The translations under genes were made by a program, and so were the position numbers. Positions 1 through 5,729 of a stretch of 5,830 bases of DNA are shown piece after piece; position 1 is the first letter of the stretch, and every line of letters begins with the position of its first letter. Origin of the DNA: Roseiflexaceae bacterium (GTDB lineage: Bacteria; Chloroflexota; Chloroflexia; Chloroflexales; Roseiflexaceae); NCBI GenBank assembly GCA_947462525.1, contig CANHPK010000116.1, forward strand, positions 1-5,830, given 5' to 3'. The notes below the pieces were generated by a model, which saw only the letters and a list, made by a program, of their open reading frames with translations, was not told where the DNA came from and did no database searches.

Positions 1-210
1 AGTTAGTAGTTAGTAGTTAGTAGTTAGTAGTTAGTAGTTAGTAGTTAGTAGTTAGTAGTTAGTAGTTAGTAGTTAGTAGTTAGTAGTTAGTAGTTAGTAG
101 TTTGCAGTTTGCAGTTTGCAGTTTGCAGTTTGCAGTTTGCAGTTTTCAGTTTGCAGTTTGCAGTTTGCAGTTTGCAGTTGGTGGTTTGCAGTTTGCAGTT
201 TGCAGTTGGT
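1..210. repeat. Heptanucleotide tandem array, two blocks
   Basis: Thirty consecutive 7-bp units stay in perfect phase. Positions 1-98 are 14 identical copies of AGTTAGT. Positions 99-210 are 16 units built on AGTTTGC, with variants AGTTTTC (141-147), AGTTGGT (176-182 and 204-210) and GGTTTGC (183-189). The array is cut by the window edge, so its full length is unknown. Because 7 is not a multiple of 3, each reading frame shows a 7-residue peptide repeat after 21 nt, which produces spurious open frames. Heptanucleotide simple-sequence repeats are known in intergenic DNA of cyanobacteria and some other bacteria; their role is unclear. The uniform first block against the varied second block suggests recent expansion by strand slippage, which is an inference. 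Confidence 0.97.
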
Positions 211-351
211 GGTTCAAACGGGAGAGGAGATGATCCAAGCGAGCGGTGCACATCGAACAGGCATTTCGTTGCAGGGCAGGGGAGTTTTTGCATTACACGA
301 CGTTTTTCTCTGCGTTCCTCTTCTCCGCTGCGTCTCTGCGTAATCGCACCC
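211..351. other. Intergenic stretch without a gene
   Basis: This is the space between the heptad array and the stop codon of the antiporter gene. I see no credible coding region, RNA gene or intrinsic terminator in it. Short T-runs at 285-289 and 303-307 are not preceded by a convincing hairpin on the plus strand, and they read as A-runs in the antiporter direction. The part next to the gene is occupied by a degenerate dispersed repeat, listed separately. Open frames that cross this region begin in the heptad array and have low-complexity N-termini. Confidence 0.6.
316..346 (-). repeat. Degenerate CGCAGAG-type dispersed repeat, copy A
   Basis: Read on the minus strand, this segment starts CGATTACGCAGAGACGC and ends AGAGGA. 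It is followed by another CGCAGAG-like word (ACGCAGAGA). It aligns without gaps to the segment at 2183-2153, matching at about 23 of 31 positions by hand count. Repeats built from CGCAGAG words are scattered through intergenic DNA of many bacterial genomes. The copy begins 5 bp past the antiporter stop codon. Confidence 0.6.
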
Positions 352-365
352 TCAACCCTCAACCC
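352..365 (-). repeat. Two-copy heptad overlapping the antiporter stop codon
   Basis: On the plus strand TCAACCC occurs twice in tandem (352-358 and 359-365), and a further ACCC precedes it at 348-351. On the minus strand this reads GGGTTGA twice, and the TGA of the downstream copy is the antiporter stop codon. The last codons of the gene therefore lie inside a small 7-bp repeat, the same unit length as the array at the left edge. With only two copies, chance cannot be excluded. Confidence 0.5.
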
Positions 366-2058
366 GCTCTGTGGCTGCACGAATCGGCAAGTAGGCTGCA
401 TCGCGGACTTCATCGCTCATCTGCTCAATCGTGCCCGATGGGATACCAAAGTGGAGAAGGGTCTGGCGCATCATTTCGAGCCCTGCCTCGAACTCGGGTT
501 GTACGACCTCGTGGATACCCAATGCGTGCAACACTTCGACCTGATTGATCACCGCCGCCCGCGCAACGATGTGTACCGTTGGTGCGACCGTCCGCGCCTG
601 CCGGGCAATCGACTCGACATCGACCGCCGATCCCACCGCAATCAACACCATCCGGGCATGCTCGATGTGCGCTGCATGCAATACTTCGGCGCTGGCACCG
701 TCGCCGTAGATAGCTGGTAACTTCTGTGCATGGAGCGATTCGAGCCGATTTTGGTCTGCTTCGATAATGACAAACGGAATACCGAGCCGTTGCATCAGGA
801 GCGCGGTGTACTGCCCGACACGACCATAGCCGATCACGATGGCATGCTGTTGCAACGCTGTCTCTTCTACGAGAGCACTCAACTGCGTGACCGGTGCGGG
901 CCACCACGTGCGCTGCACCCGGTACAGCATGGGGCGCAGGCGCATCACGCTGGGGGTGAGAATCATCGTCACCAACGCGGTCGCCAACAAGATGTTGTAC
1001 TGATCAAGACTCAACATCTCGCGGTCGAGCCCGACACGTGCCAATACAAAGGCAAATTCGCCCACTTGAAAGAGCCCTAATCCAACCGCAAGCGGAGTAT
1101 CACCGCGGTACTTGAACAGATGGGTGAGCACCCCAAAAATTATTGCTTTGCTCAGCATCACAATCAGCACAAAGACACCGATGACGAATGCGTTGAACCA
1201 GACGAACGTCGGATTAATGAGCATCCCGACCGATACAAAAAAGAGCATGCTGAAGATGTCACGCAAGGGAACGATATCGCTCAACGCCTGATGACTGTAT
1301 TCGGATTCGCTCAGGATCATCCCTGCAACGAACGCGCCAAAGGCAAACGACAAGCCTACCAAATAGGTCGCATAGCCGATCCCTAACCCTATCGCAGTGA
1401 TTGCCACCAAAAACAACTCACGTGACCCGAGGCGACTAATCGTGCGCAACAACATGGGCATGACGCGGGTGCCGATGAGTATCATGACCCCCAAAAAGAT
1501 TGCTGCACGCAACCCTGCCCAGAGCAGATTGGTCACACCGCTATCAAGGCTATTGAGCTCCGGAAGAATCAGCATCATCGGCACCACTGCCAAGTCTTGG
1601 ACAATCAGCATGCTAATCATCACCCGGCTGCCCAACGTGCCTAGTTCACCCTGTGCAGACAACGTTTTGAGGATGACCATGGTACTCGACAAGGCGACAA
1701 TGCAGCCCACCCAGAGTGCGGCCGTGTTGCCCCAACCAAGGAACGACGCGACGCTCCAACCCACCAGGATACTCAACCCCAATTGGATGGGAGTCCCAAT
1801 GAAGGCAATCCACTTGACCTTTGCGAGCTTTTTGAAGTTGAACTCAATCCCCAAGGCAAAGAGCAATAACGCGACGCCTATTTCGGCCAAGAGCTCGATA
1901 TCGTGGATTTTGGACACCGTCGGCCCCGCAGTGTACGGGCCCACCAGCACACCAGCACTGATATAGCCGATGATGAGGGGCTGCCCGAGTCGCTGCGCGA
2001 TAGCGCCACCGATGAGTGCAACGATGAGGATGAGAACAATATCTGCGGCAATACCCAT
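352..2058 (-). CDS. CPA2-family cation:proton antiporter with TrkA-N domain
   Basis: Inner-membrane monovalent cation (probably K+ or Na+):H+ antiporter of the KefB/YbaL type, 568 residues from the chosen start. Residues 1 to about 380 form a membrane domain of roughly a dozen hydrophobic segments. Family signatures are RLGQPLIIGYISAGVLVGP (23-41), the ELLAEIGVALLLFALGIEF block (55-73), ALSSTMVILK (122-131), the VQD motif at 153-155 typical of CPA2 exchangers, GLSFAFGAFVAGMILSESEY (235-254) and FQVGEFAFVLA (330-340). After a linker, a Rossmann TrkA-N/RCK domain begins near residue 405 with GYGRVG (410-415), an acidic EAD at 433-435 and YGDGASAEVL (451-460); it probably senses a nucleotide and gates transport. 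The frame is open up to ATG 2235, but the extra 59 codons are polar, include a dispersed repeat and begin inside the trpS -35 box. The family-like protein starts at 2058 (MGIAADIVLIL). A GGAA lies about 6 nt upstream, a weak ribosome site. The exact ion and regulator cannot be told from sequence. Confidence 0.93.
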   Translation of the reverse strand: MGIAADIVLILIVALIGGAIAQRLGQPLIIGYISAGVLVGPYTAGPTVSKIHDIELLAEIGVALLLFALGIEFNFKKLAKVKWIAFIGTPIQLGLSILVGWSVASFLGWGNTAALWVGCIVALSSTMVILKTLSAQGELGTLGSRVMISMLIVQDLAVVPMMLILPELNSLDSGVTNLLWAGLRAAIFLGVMILIGTRVMPMLLRTISRLGSRELFLVAITAIGLGIGYATYLVGLSFAFGAFVAGMILSESEYSHQALSDIVPLRDIFSMLFFVSVGMLINPTFVWFNAFVIGVFVLIVMLSKAIIFGVLTHLFKYRGDTPLAVGLGLFQVGEFAFVLARVGLDREMLSLDQYNILLATALVTMILTPSVMRLRPMLYRVQRTWWPAPVTQLSALVEETALQQHAIVIGYGRVGQYTALLMQRLGIPFVIIEADQNRLESLHAQKLPAIYGDGASAEVLHAAHIEHARMVLIAVGSAVDVESIARQARTVAPTVHIVARAAVINQVEVLHALGIHEVVQPEFEAGLEMMRQTLLHFGIPSGTIEQMSDEVRDAAYLPIRAATERVEG

Positions 2059-2152
2059 TGTGCGTTCCGATACTTTATCTGCGACCACGAGGGTTCGTCT
2101 GTCACTTCGTATTATCTCGCACTTTGCGGAGTGTCGTTGTGGCTCCTCCGTG

Positions 2153-2183
2153 TCCTCTGATGCACAGCGCCGCTGCGTGATCG
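2153..2183 (-). repeat. Degenerate CGCAGAG-type dispersed repeat, copy B
   Basis: Read on the minus strand, this starts CGATCACGCAGCGGCGC and ends AGAGGA, colinear with copy A at 346-316, with about 23 of 31 positions identical by hand count. The 8-nt spacing between the GCGC-like core and AGAGGA is the same in both copies. It lies about 95 bp upstream of the antiporter start and in the same orientation as copy A, so the gene sits between two direct but diverged copies. Translated in the antiporter frame, both copies give the peptide ITQRR, which shows that the apparent N-terminal extension of that gene is repeat DNA. Confidence 0.55.
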
Positions 2184-2201
2184 TCCCCGTACATTCACTG
2201 C

Positions 2202-2230
2202 AAACCCACGGCGTGCCGTGGGTTTTATTT
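2202..2230 (+). terminator. Perfect 11-bp hairpin with T-rich tail, or operator
   Basis: AAACCCACGGC (2202-2212) and GCCGTGGGTTT (2215-2225) are perfect inverted complements around a 2-nt centre, followed by TATTT. In the plus direction this has the form of an intrinsic terminator, yet no plus-strand gene lies upstream in the window. It may insulate the trpS promoter from readthrough. Because it ends 3 bp before the -35 box, it could instead be a protein-binding operator. In the minus direction the tail is TTTGCAG, which makes a weak terminator. Confidence 0.55.
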
Positions 2231-2257
2231 GACATCCTGTTTTCAGCCCGCTATCAT
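2229..2257 (+). promoter_or_regulatory. Sigma-70-type promoter of the trpS leader
   Basis: A consensus -35 box TTGACA (2229-2234) and a -10 box TATCAT (2252-2257) are separated by exactly 17 bp. The expected transcription start is near 2264, just ahead of the first T-box base helix strand at 2268-2272. This agreement between promoter spacing and RNA start supports both calls. The ATG of the long alternative antiporter frame (complement of 2233-2235) falls in the -35 box. Confidence 0.85.
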
Positions 2258-2263
2258 GTGGAT

Positions 2264-2542
2264 ATTGCGTTGAAGAGGAAGAGTAACCCCTCATCACGAC
2301 CCCCCAGAGAGCCGACGGTTGGTGCAAAGTCGGTGGTGTCGCGAGGTGTGAATGGGCCTTGGAGCAGCGGCACGAAGGGCATCGCCTGTGTAGTATCCGC
2401 CGGAGTCTGCCACCGTTATCACGGCAGGAGATGTACCCGATACGGGCAGCATCGACAAGAGCGTCAGTCATGACGAATGCGGGGTGGCACCGCGGATGAT
2501 TCATCCGTCCCCTTCCTTTCACAAGGGAGTGGCGGTTTTTTT
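2264..2542 (+). promoter_or_regulatory. tRNA-Trp-sensing T-box leader, transcriptional type
   Basis: Cis-acting RNA that binds uncharged tRNA-Trp and then prevents termination ahead of trpS. Stem I is visible: base helix CGTTG (2268-2272) with CAGCG (2365-2369), a kink-turn-like TGAAGAGG/CCTTGGAG pair, the specifier-loop strand AGAGTAA (2280-2286), and helices CCTC/GAGG (2289-2292 with 2343-2346), CGAC/GTCG (2297-2300 with 2338-2341) and CCGAC/GTCGG (2312-2316 with 2329-2333). Conserved AGAGAG (2306-2311) and GGTTGGTG (2317-2324) lie at the distal end. The specifier follows GAA: GAA-TGG-GCC at 2350-2358, with TGG (2353-2355) the Trp codon. A later hairpin, GATG..CCCG-ATA-CGGG..CATC (2430-2453), fits stem III. 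The T-box proper is GGGGTGGCACCGCGG (2481-2495). Its bulge TGGC (2485-2488) is complementary to GCCA, as expected for tRNA-Trp with G73. The antiterminator pairs 2481-2484 with 2509-2512 and 2492-2495 with 2505-2508. The class is certain from motifs; the pairings were drawn by eye. Confidence 0.95.
2505..2542 (+). terminator. Regulated intrinsic terminator of the T-box
   Basis: CCGTC (2505-2509) pairs with GGCGG (2531-2535), and CCCTT (2510-2514) pairs with AAGGG (2523-2527). The hairpin has a 3-nt bulge at 2528-2530 and is followed directly by seven T (2536-2542). The 5' arm CCGTCCCC (2505-2512) is the same stretch that pairs with the T-box sequence in the antiterminator, so the two structures exclude each other. 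A second run of six T at 2549-2554 lies just downstream. Confidence 0.9.
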
Positions 2543-2574
2543 GTACCCTTTTTTGAGCGTCGAGGAGCAACCCC

Positions 2575-3588
2575 ATGGCACAAAAGCGCATCCTGACCGG
2601 TGATCGTCCCACCGGCAAATACCACCTCGGGCATTACGTCGGCTCGATCGCCAACCGCCTGCGCCTGCAGAGCGAATACGAATGCTACTTCATCATCGCT
2701 GACCTGCACACCCTGACCACCAAGCCCAACAAGGCCGAAATCCAGATGGTCGAGCAGAACATCCGCGACATGATTATCGACCAGCTCGCCTGTGGCCTCG
2801 ACCCCGAGAAGGTGACGTTTTATGTCCAGTCATCGGTCAAAGAAATCTACCAGATCAACTTGATTTTCGAAATGCTCGTCTCGGTCGCCCGCCTGAGCCG
2901 CCTGCCCTCGATCAAAGACATGGCCAAGGCCGCCCAGATCGACGACGAACAGTTACCCCTCGGCTTGCTCGGCTACCCCGTCCTCCAGGCAGCCGACATC
3001 CTGATGCCGCGCGCGCACCTCGTGCCGGTCGGCAAAGACAACGAGGCGCATGTCGAAATCACGCGTGAAATCGCGCGCCGCTTCAACTTCCTCTACGGCG
3101 AAGTCTTCCCTGAGCCGGATGTGCTCGTCCCCGAAGGCGGCACCCTCATCGGCACCGATGGCCAAGCCAAGATGTCCAAGAGCCTCAACAACACCATCCT
3201 GCTGTCGGACGACGCCAAAACGGTTGAGACCAAGGTGCGTGCCATGTACACCGACCCGGCCCGCATCCGCGCCGACATCCCGGGCAAAGTCGAAGGCAAC
3301 CCGGTATTCATCTACCACGACATTTTTAACCCGGACAAACCCGAGGTGAACGACCTCAAAGACCGCTACCGGACGGGCAATGTGGGCGACGTCGAGGTCA
3401 AAAAGAAGCTGGCCATCGCCATCAACAACTTCCTCGAACCGATGCGCGAACGACGGGCTGTCTATGAGGCAAAACCCAAACTCGTCGACGAGATTCTACA
3501 CGCCGGCAACGCCAAAACACGCAAAATCGCCCAAGAAACCGTCCGTATGATGGACGACGCCATGGGCTTGTTGTACTTCAAAGACTAA
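2575..3588 (+). CDS. trpS: Tryptophanyl-tRNA synthetase
   Basis: Cytosolic class Ic aminoacyl-tRNA synthetase of 337 residues, normal for bacterial TrpRS. It activates tryptophan with ATP and loads it onto tRNA-Trp. The N-terminal signature is TGDRPTGKYHLGHYVGS (8-24), with HLGH at 17-20 as the HIGH motif. ADLHTLTT (42-49) includes the conserved active-site His45, GYPVLQAADIL (133-143) lines the substrate pocket, and VGKDNEAHVEITREIARRFN (152-171) follows. KMSKS is exact at 199-203. The protein ends GLLYFKD. The TGDRPTGK..GHYVGS start and the MGLxYF end resemble the streptococcal/clostridial type of TrpRS more than the GIQPTG..LGNY type. A strong ribosome site GAGGAG (2562-2567) stands 7 nt before ATG, which settles the start. 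The gene follows directly on the T-box leader, and the Trp specifier there independently agrees with the product. Confidence 0.97.
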   Translation: MAQKRILTGDRPTGKYHLGHYVGSIANRLRLQSEYECYFIIADLHTLTTKPNKAEIQMVEQNIRDMIIDQLACGLDPEKVTFYVQSSVKEIYQINLIFEMLVSVARLSRLPSIKDMAKAAQIDDEQLPLGLLGYPVLQAADILMPRAHLVPVGKDNEAHVEITREIARRFNFLYGEVFPEPDVLVPEGGTLIGTDGQAKMSKSLNNTILLSDDAKTVETKVRAMYTDPARIRADIPGKVEGNPVFIYHDIFNPDKPEVNDLKDRYRTGNVGDVEVKKKLAIAINNFLEPMRERRAVYEAKPKLVDEILHAGNAKTRKIAQETVRMMDDAMGLLYFKD

Positions 3589-3595
3589 TGACCCC

Positions 3596-3626
3596 GTAGC
3601 GCCATGGAATCGCTCTGTGGCGCTGC
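3596..3626 (+). other. Hairpin in the trpS-trpE gap
   Basis: GTAGCGCCA (3596-3604) can pair with TGGCGCTGC (3618-3626), 9 bp with one G-U pair and a 13-nt loop, beginning 7 nt after the trpS stop codon. No T-run follows, so it is not a standard intrinsic terminator. It covers the alternative upstream ATG of trpE at 3604. It could be an mRNA processing or stability element between the two genes, or have no function. Confidence 0.4.
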
Positions 3627-3654
3627 CTCTGCCCCGTGTGTGAAAGGCGTTTGT

Positions 3655-5154
3655 ATGCAATTCATTCCGTCACTGACCGAGATGCAGGCCTTGACCAGCC
3701 AAGGCAATCTGTGCCCGCTCTATACCGAAATCGCTGCCGACCTCGAGACGCCCGTGTCGGCCTACCTCAAGACCGCCCAAGGTCCGTGGACGTTTTTGCT
3801 CGAGTCGGTCGAAGGCGGCCAACATCTGGCGCGCTATTCGTTCATCGGCACCGAGCCGTACTTGACCTTGCGGATGAGCGAGGGTAAAGCGCACGCCGTC
3901 CAAGCCGGCTACAAGCAGACGATTGCATACGATGACCCGCTGGAACTGTTGCAGTCCTATTTGTCCGATTACCGTCCGGTGCGCCTACCCGACCTGCCCC
4001 GCTTTGTGGGGGGTGCAGTGGGCTATATGGCGTACGAGACGGTCTGCAACTTCGAGCGTATCCCCCGCCCTGCGCATTGCGACTACGAGATGCCCGATGC
4101 GATGTGGCAGTTCGTCGACACGTTGTTGGTCTTTGACCACGTGCGCCACCGCATCAAGGTCATCAGCCATGTGCATCTCGATGCGGCAGATCTGGCAATT
4201 GAGTACGAGCGGGTGACGGCGAAAATTCGTACCATTGTGGCCCGCTTGCGCCAACCGCTCCCTGCCGGGATGGCATTGCAAGAGGGCGAGGCGGGCACGC
4301 CGGTCGTCCCCACGTCGAATGTGTCGTTGGGCGAGTATGTGGAGCGGGTGTTGCATGCCAAAGAATACATTGCGGCCGGTGATGTCTTCCAAGTGGTGCC
4401 GTCGCAGCGCTTCTCGCGACCGGTCAAAACCGATCCATTCACGGTCTACCGGGCTTTGCGCACGGTCAATCCGTCGCCGTATATGTTTTATGTGACGGGG
4501 CCGGATGGAATCCTGGTCGGTGCGTCGCCCGAGTTATTGGTGCGCGTCGAAGAAGGCGTCGTGACGACGCACCCGATTGCTGGTACGGTGCCCCGCGGCA
4601 AAACACCAGAGGAAGACGAGGCGTTGTCGCAGCAGCTGTTGCACGATGAGAAAGAAAAAGCCGAACACCTCATGTTGGTCGACCTGGGGCGCAACGACAT
4701 CGGCAGGGTCAGCAAGCCGGGAACAGTCAAGGTGCCGCGCTTTATGCAGGTCGAAAAATTCTCGCACGTGCAACATCTGGTCAGCCATGTGACGGGCGAA
4801 CTGCGCGACGACATGCGCGGTATCGACGCACTGCGGGCCTGCTTCCCGGCTGGTACCGTGTCGGGCGCCCCCAAAATCCGCGCCATGCAGATCATCGCCG
4901 AACTCGAGCAATCGCGCCGTGGTGTCTATGCCGGCGCAGTGGGCCACTTGGGATTCAACGGCGACCTCGACACGTGTATTGCATTGCGCACCATCGTGAT
5001 TGTCAACGGCATCGCCTATGTGCAGGCCGGCGGCGGGGTGGTGGCAGACAGTGACCCCGAGATGGAGTATCGCGAGAGCTGCAACAAAGCGGCAGCGCCG
5101 TTGCGGGCCCTCGAGTTGGCAGATCGGTTCACAACCGAGGGAGGGGTGGAATGA
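3655..5154 (+). CDS. trpE: Anthranilate synthase component I
   Basis: Aminating subunit that turns chorismate and ammonia supplied by TrpG into anthranilate, the first committed step of tryptophan synthesis. From the chosen start it has 499 residues, the usual size. The N-terminal regulatory part carries LLES (48-51) followed by ARYSFIG (59-65), and NPSPYM (272-277) completes the known tryptophan-binding site, so feedback inhibition is probably intact. The chorismate-binding domain (about 225-490) shows PIAGT (307-311), DLGRND (343-348), FPAGTVSGAPK (397-407) and AGGGVVADSDPEMEYRE (458-474). The start at 3655 (MQFIPSLTEMQAL) has AAAGG 7 nt upstream and a family-like N-terminus. An in-frame ATG at 3604 would add 17 residues but has no ribosome site and lies in a hairpin. 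No tryptophan-rich leader peptide precedes it. It is a stand-alone TrpE, not a TrpE-TrpG fusion. Para-aminobenzoate synthase PabB is the related alternative, but the feedback motifs and the trpS linkage favour TrpE. Confidence 0.95.
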   Translation: MQFIPSLTEMQALTSQGNLCPLYTEIAADLETPVSAYLKTAQGPWTFLLESVEGGQHLARYSFIGTEPYLTLRMSEGKAHAVQAGYKQTIAYDDPLELLQSYLSDYRPVRLPDLPRFVGGAVGYMAYETVCNFERIPRPAHCDYEMPDAMWQFVDTLLVFDHVRHRIKVISHVHLDAADLAIEYERVTAKIRTIVARLRQPLPAGMALQEGEAGTPVVPTSNVSLGEYVERVLHAKEYIAAGDVFQVVPSQRFSRPVKTDPFTVYRALRTVNPSPYMFYVTGPDGILVGASPELLVRVEEGVVTTHPIAGTVPRGKTPEEDEALSQQLLHDEKEKAEHLMLVDLGRNDIGRVSKPGTVKVPRFMQVEKFSHVQHLVSHVTGELRDDMRGIDALRACFPAGTVSGAPKIRAMQIIAELEQSRRGVYAGAVGHLGFNGDLDTCIALRTIVIVNGIAYVQAGGGVVADSDPEMEYRESCNKAAAPLRALELADRFTTEGGVE

Positions 5155-5714
5155 TACTACTCATCGACAATTACGATTCGTTCACCTACAACCTGGTGCA
5201 GTACCTGAGTGAGTTGGGTGCCGAGGTCGTCGTCAAACGCAACGACCAGATCACCGTGGCCGAGGCCGCTGCCATGCGGCCCGAGCGTGTGGTCGTGTCG
5301 CCGGGACCGTGTACCCCGACCGAGGCAGGGATCAGCATCGACATCATCAAGACATTGGGCCCTACCATTCCGACGTTGGGTGTGTGCTTGGGCCATCAGT
5401 CGATTGGGGCGGCGTTTGGCGGCATCGTCGAACGTGCGCCGCTGGTGATGCACGGCAAACGGTCCGCGATGAATCACGACAGCAAGGGATTGTTTGCCGG
5501 ACTGCCGCAACAGTTCATGGCGACGCGCTACCATTCGCTGATTGTGCGGCAGGATGGGCTCCCGGCAGAATTGGTGCGCACCGCCTGGACCGATGACGAC
5601 ATCATCATGGGCCTGAAGCATGCGACGTATCCGATTTATGGCTTGCAGTTCCACCCCGAGTCGATTATGACCGAGCATGGACATGCGATGCTCAAGAATT
5701 TCCTGACCATCTAG
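5151..5714 (+). CDS. trpG: Anthranilate synthase component II, glutamine amidotransferase
   Basis: Class I glutamine amidotransferase of 187 residues that hydrolyses glutamine and channels ammonia to TrpE. Visible motifs are LIDNYDSFTYNLVQYL (4-19), the oxyanion-hole strand VVVSPGPCTP (47-56), the nucleophile elbow GVCLGHQSIG with Cys79 (77-86), MHGK (100-103), RYHSL (126-130) and GLQFHPESI (164-172) containing His168 and Glu170. The Cys-His-Glu triad is therefore complete. It starts in the ATGA overlap with the trpE stop codon and has GGAGG (5140-5144) 6 nt upstream, which points to translational coupling and equal amounts of the two subunits. In some bacteria one such protein serves both anthranilate and aminodeoxychorismate synthases (TrpG/PabA), and sequence alone cannot exclude a double role. 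No trpD follows; the next gene is an acetyltransferase. Confidence 0.95.
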   Translation: MILLIDNYDSFTYNLVQYLSELGAEVVVKRNDQITVAEAAAMRPERVVVSPGPCTPTEAGISIDIIKTLGPTIPTLGVCLGHQSIGAAFGGIVERAPLVMHGKRSAMNHDSKGLFAGLPQQFMATRYHSLIVRQDGLPAELVRTAWTDDDIIMGLKHATYPIYGLQFHPESIMTEHGHAMLKNFLTI

Positions 5715-5729
5715 AAACGCTGATCCACC

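Noticed and set aside
1..210. CRISPR-like repetition
   Set aside because: The units are 7 bp, contiguous and without unique spacers, so this is a simple-sequence tandem array.
211..351. Intrinsic terminator for the antiporter gene
   Set aside because: I saw no stable hairpin followed by a T-run in the minus direction.
109..720. Plus-strand open frame starting in the heptad array
   Set aside because: Its N-terminus is the translated heptad repeat, and its remainder lies antisense to the C-terminal part of the antiporter gene with no family features.
1397..1966. Plus-strand open frame of 189 codons
   Set aside because: It lies entirely antisense to the antiporter membrane domain and shows no recognisable domain, so it is a shadow frame.
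2111..2116. GATAAT on the minus strand as a -10 box for the antiporter gene
   Set aside because: No acceptable -35 box lies 16-18 bp upstream, so the promoter of this gene remains unidentified.
2264..2574. Trp-rich leader peptide attenuation ahead of trpS
   Set aside because: The leader has all T-box hallmarks, and I found no short frame with a ribosome site and repeated Trp codons.
2112..2709. Minus-strand open frames across the trpS leader and 5' end
   Set aside because: They run antisense through the T-box RNA, its terminator and the start of trpS, and their composition follows those elements.
3604..3654. Upstream ATG as the true trpE start
   Set aside because: It has no ribosome site, sits in a hairpin and adds 17 residues of no family similarity, whereas ATG 3655 has AAAGG at proper spacing.
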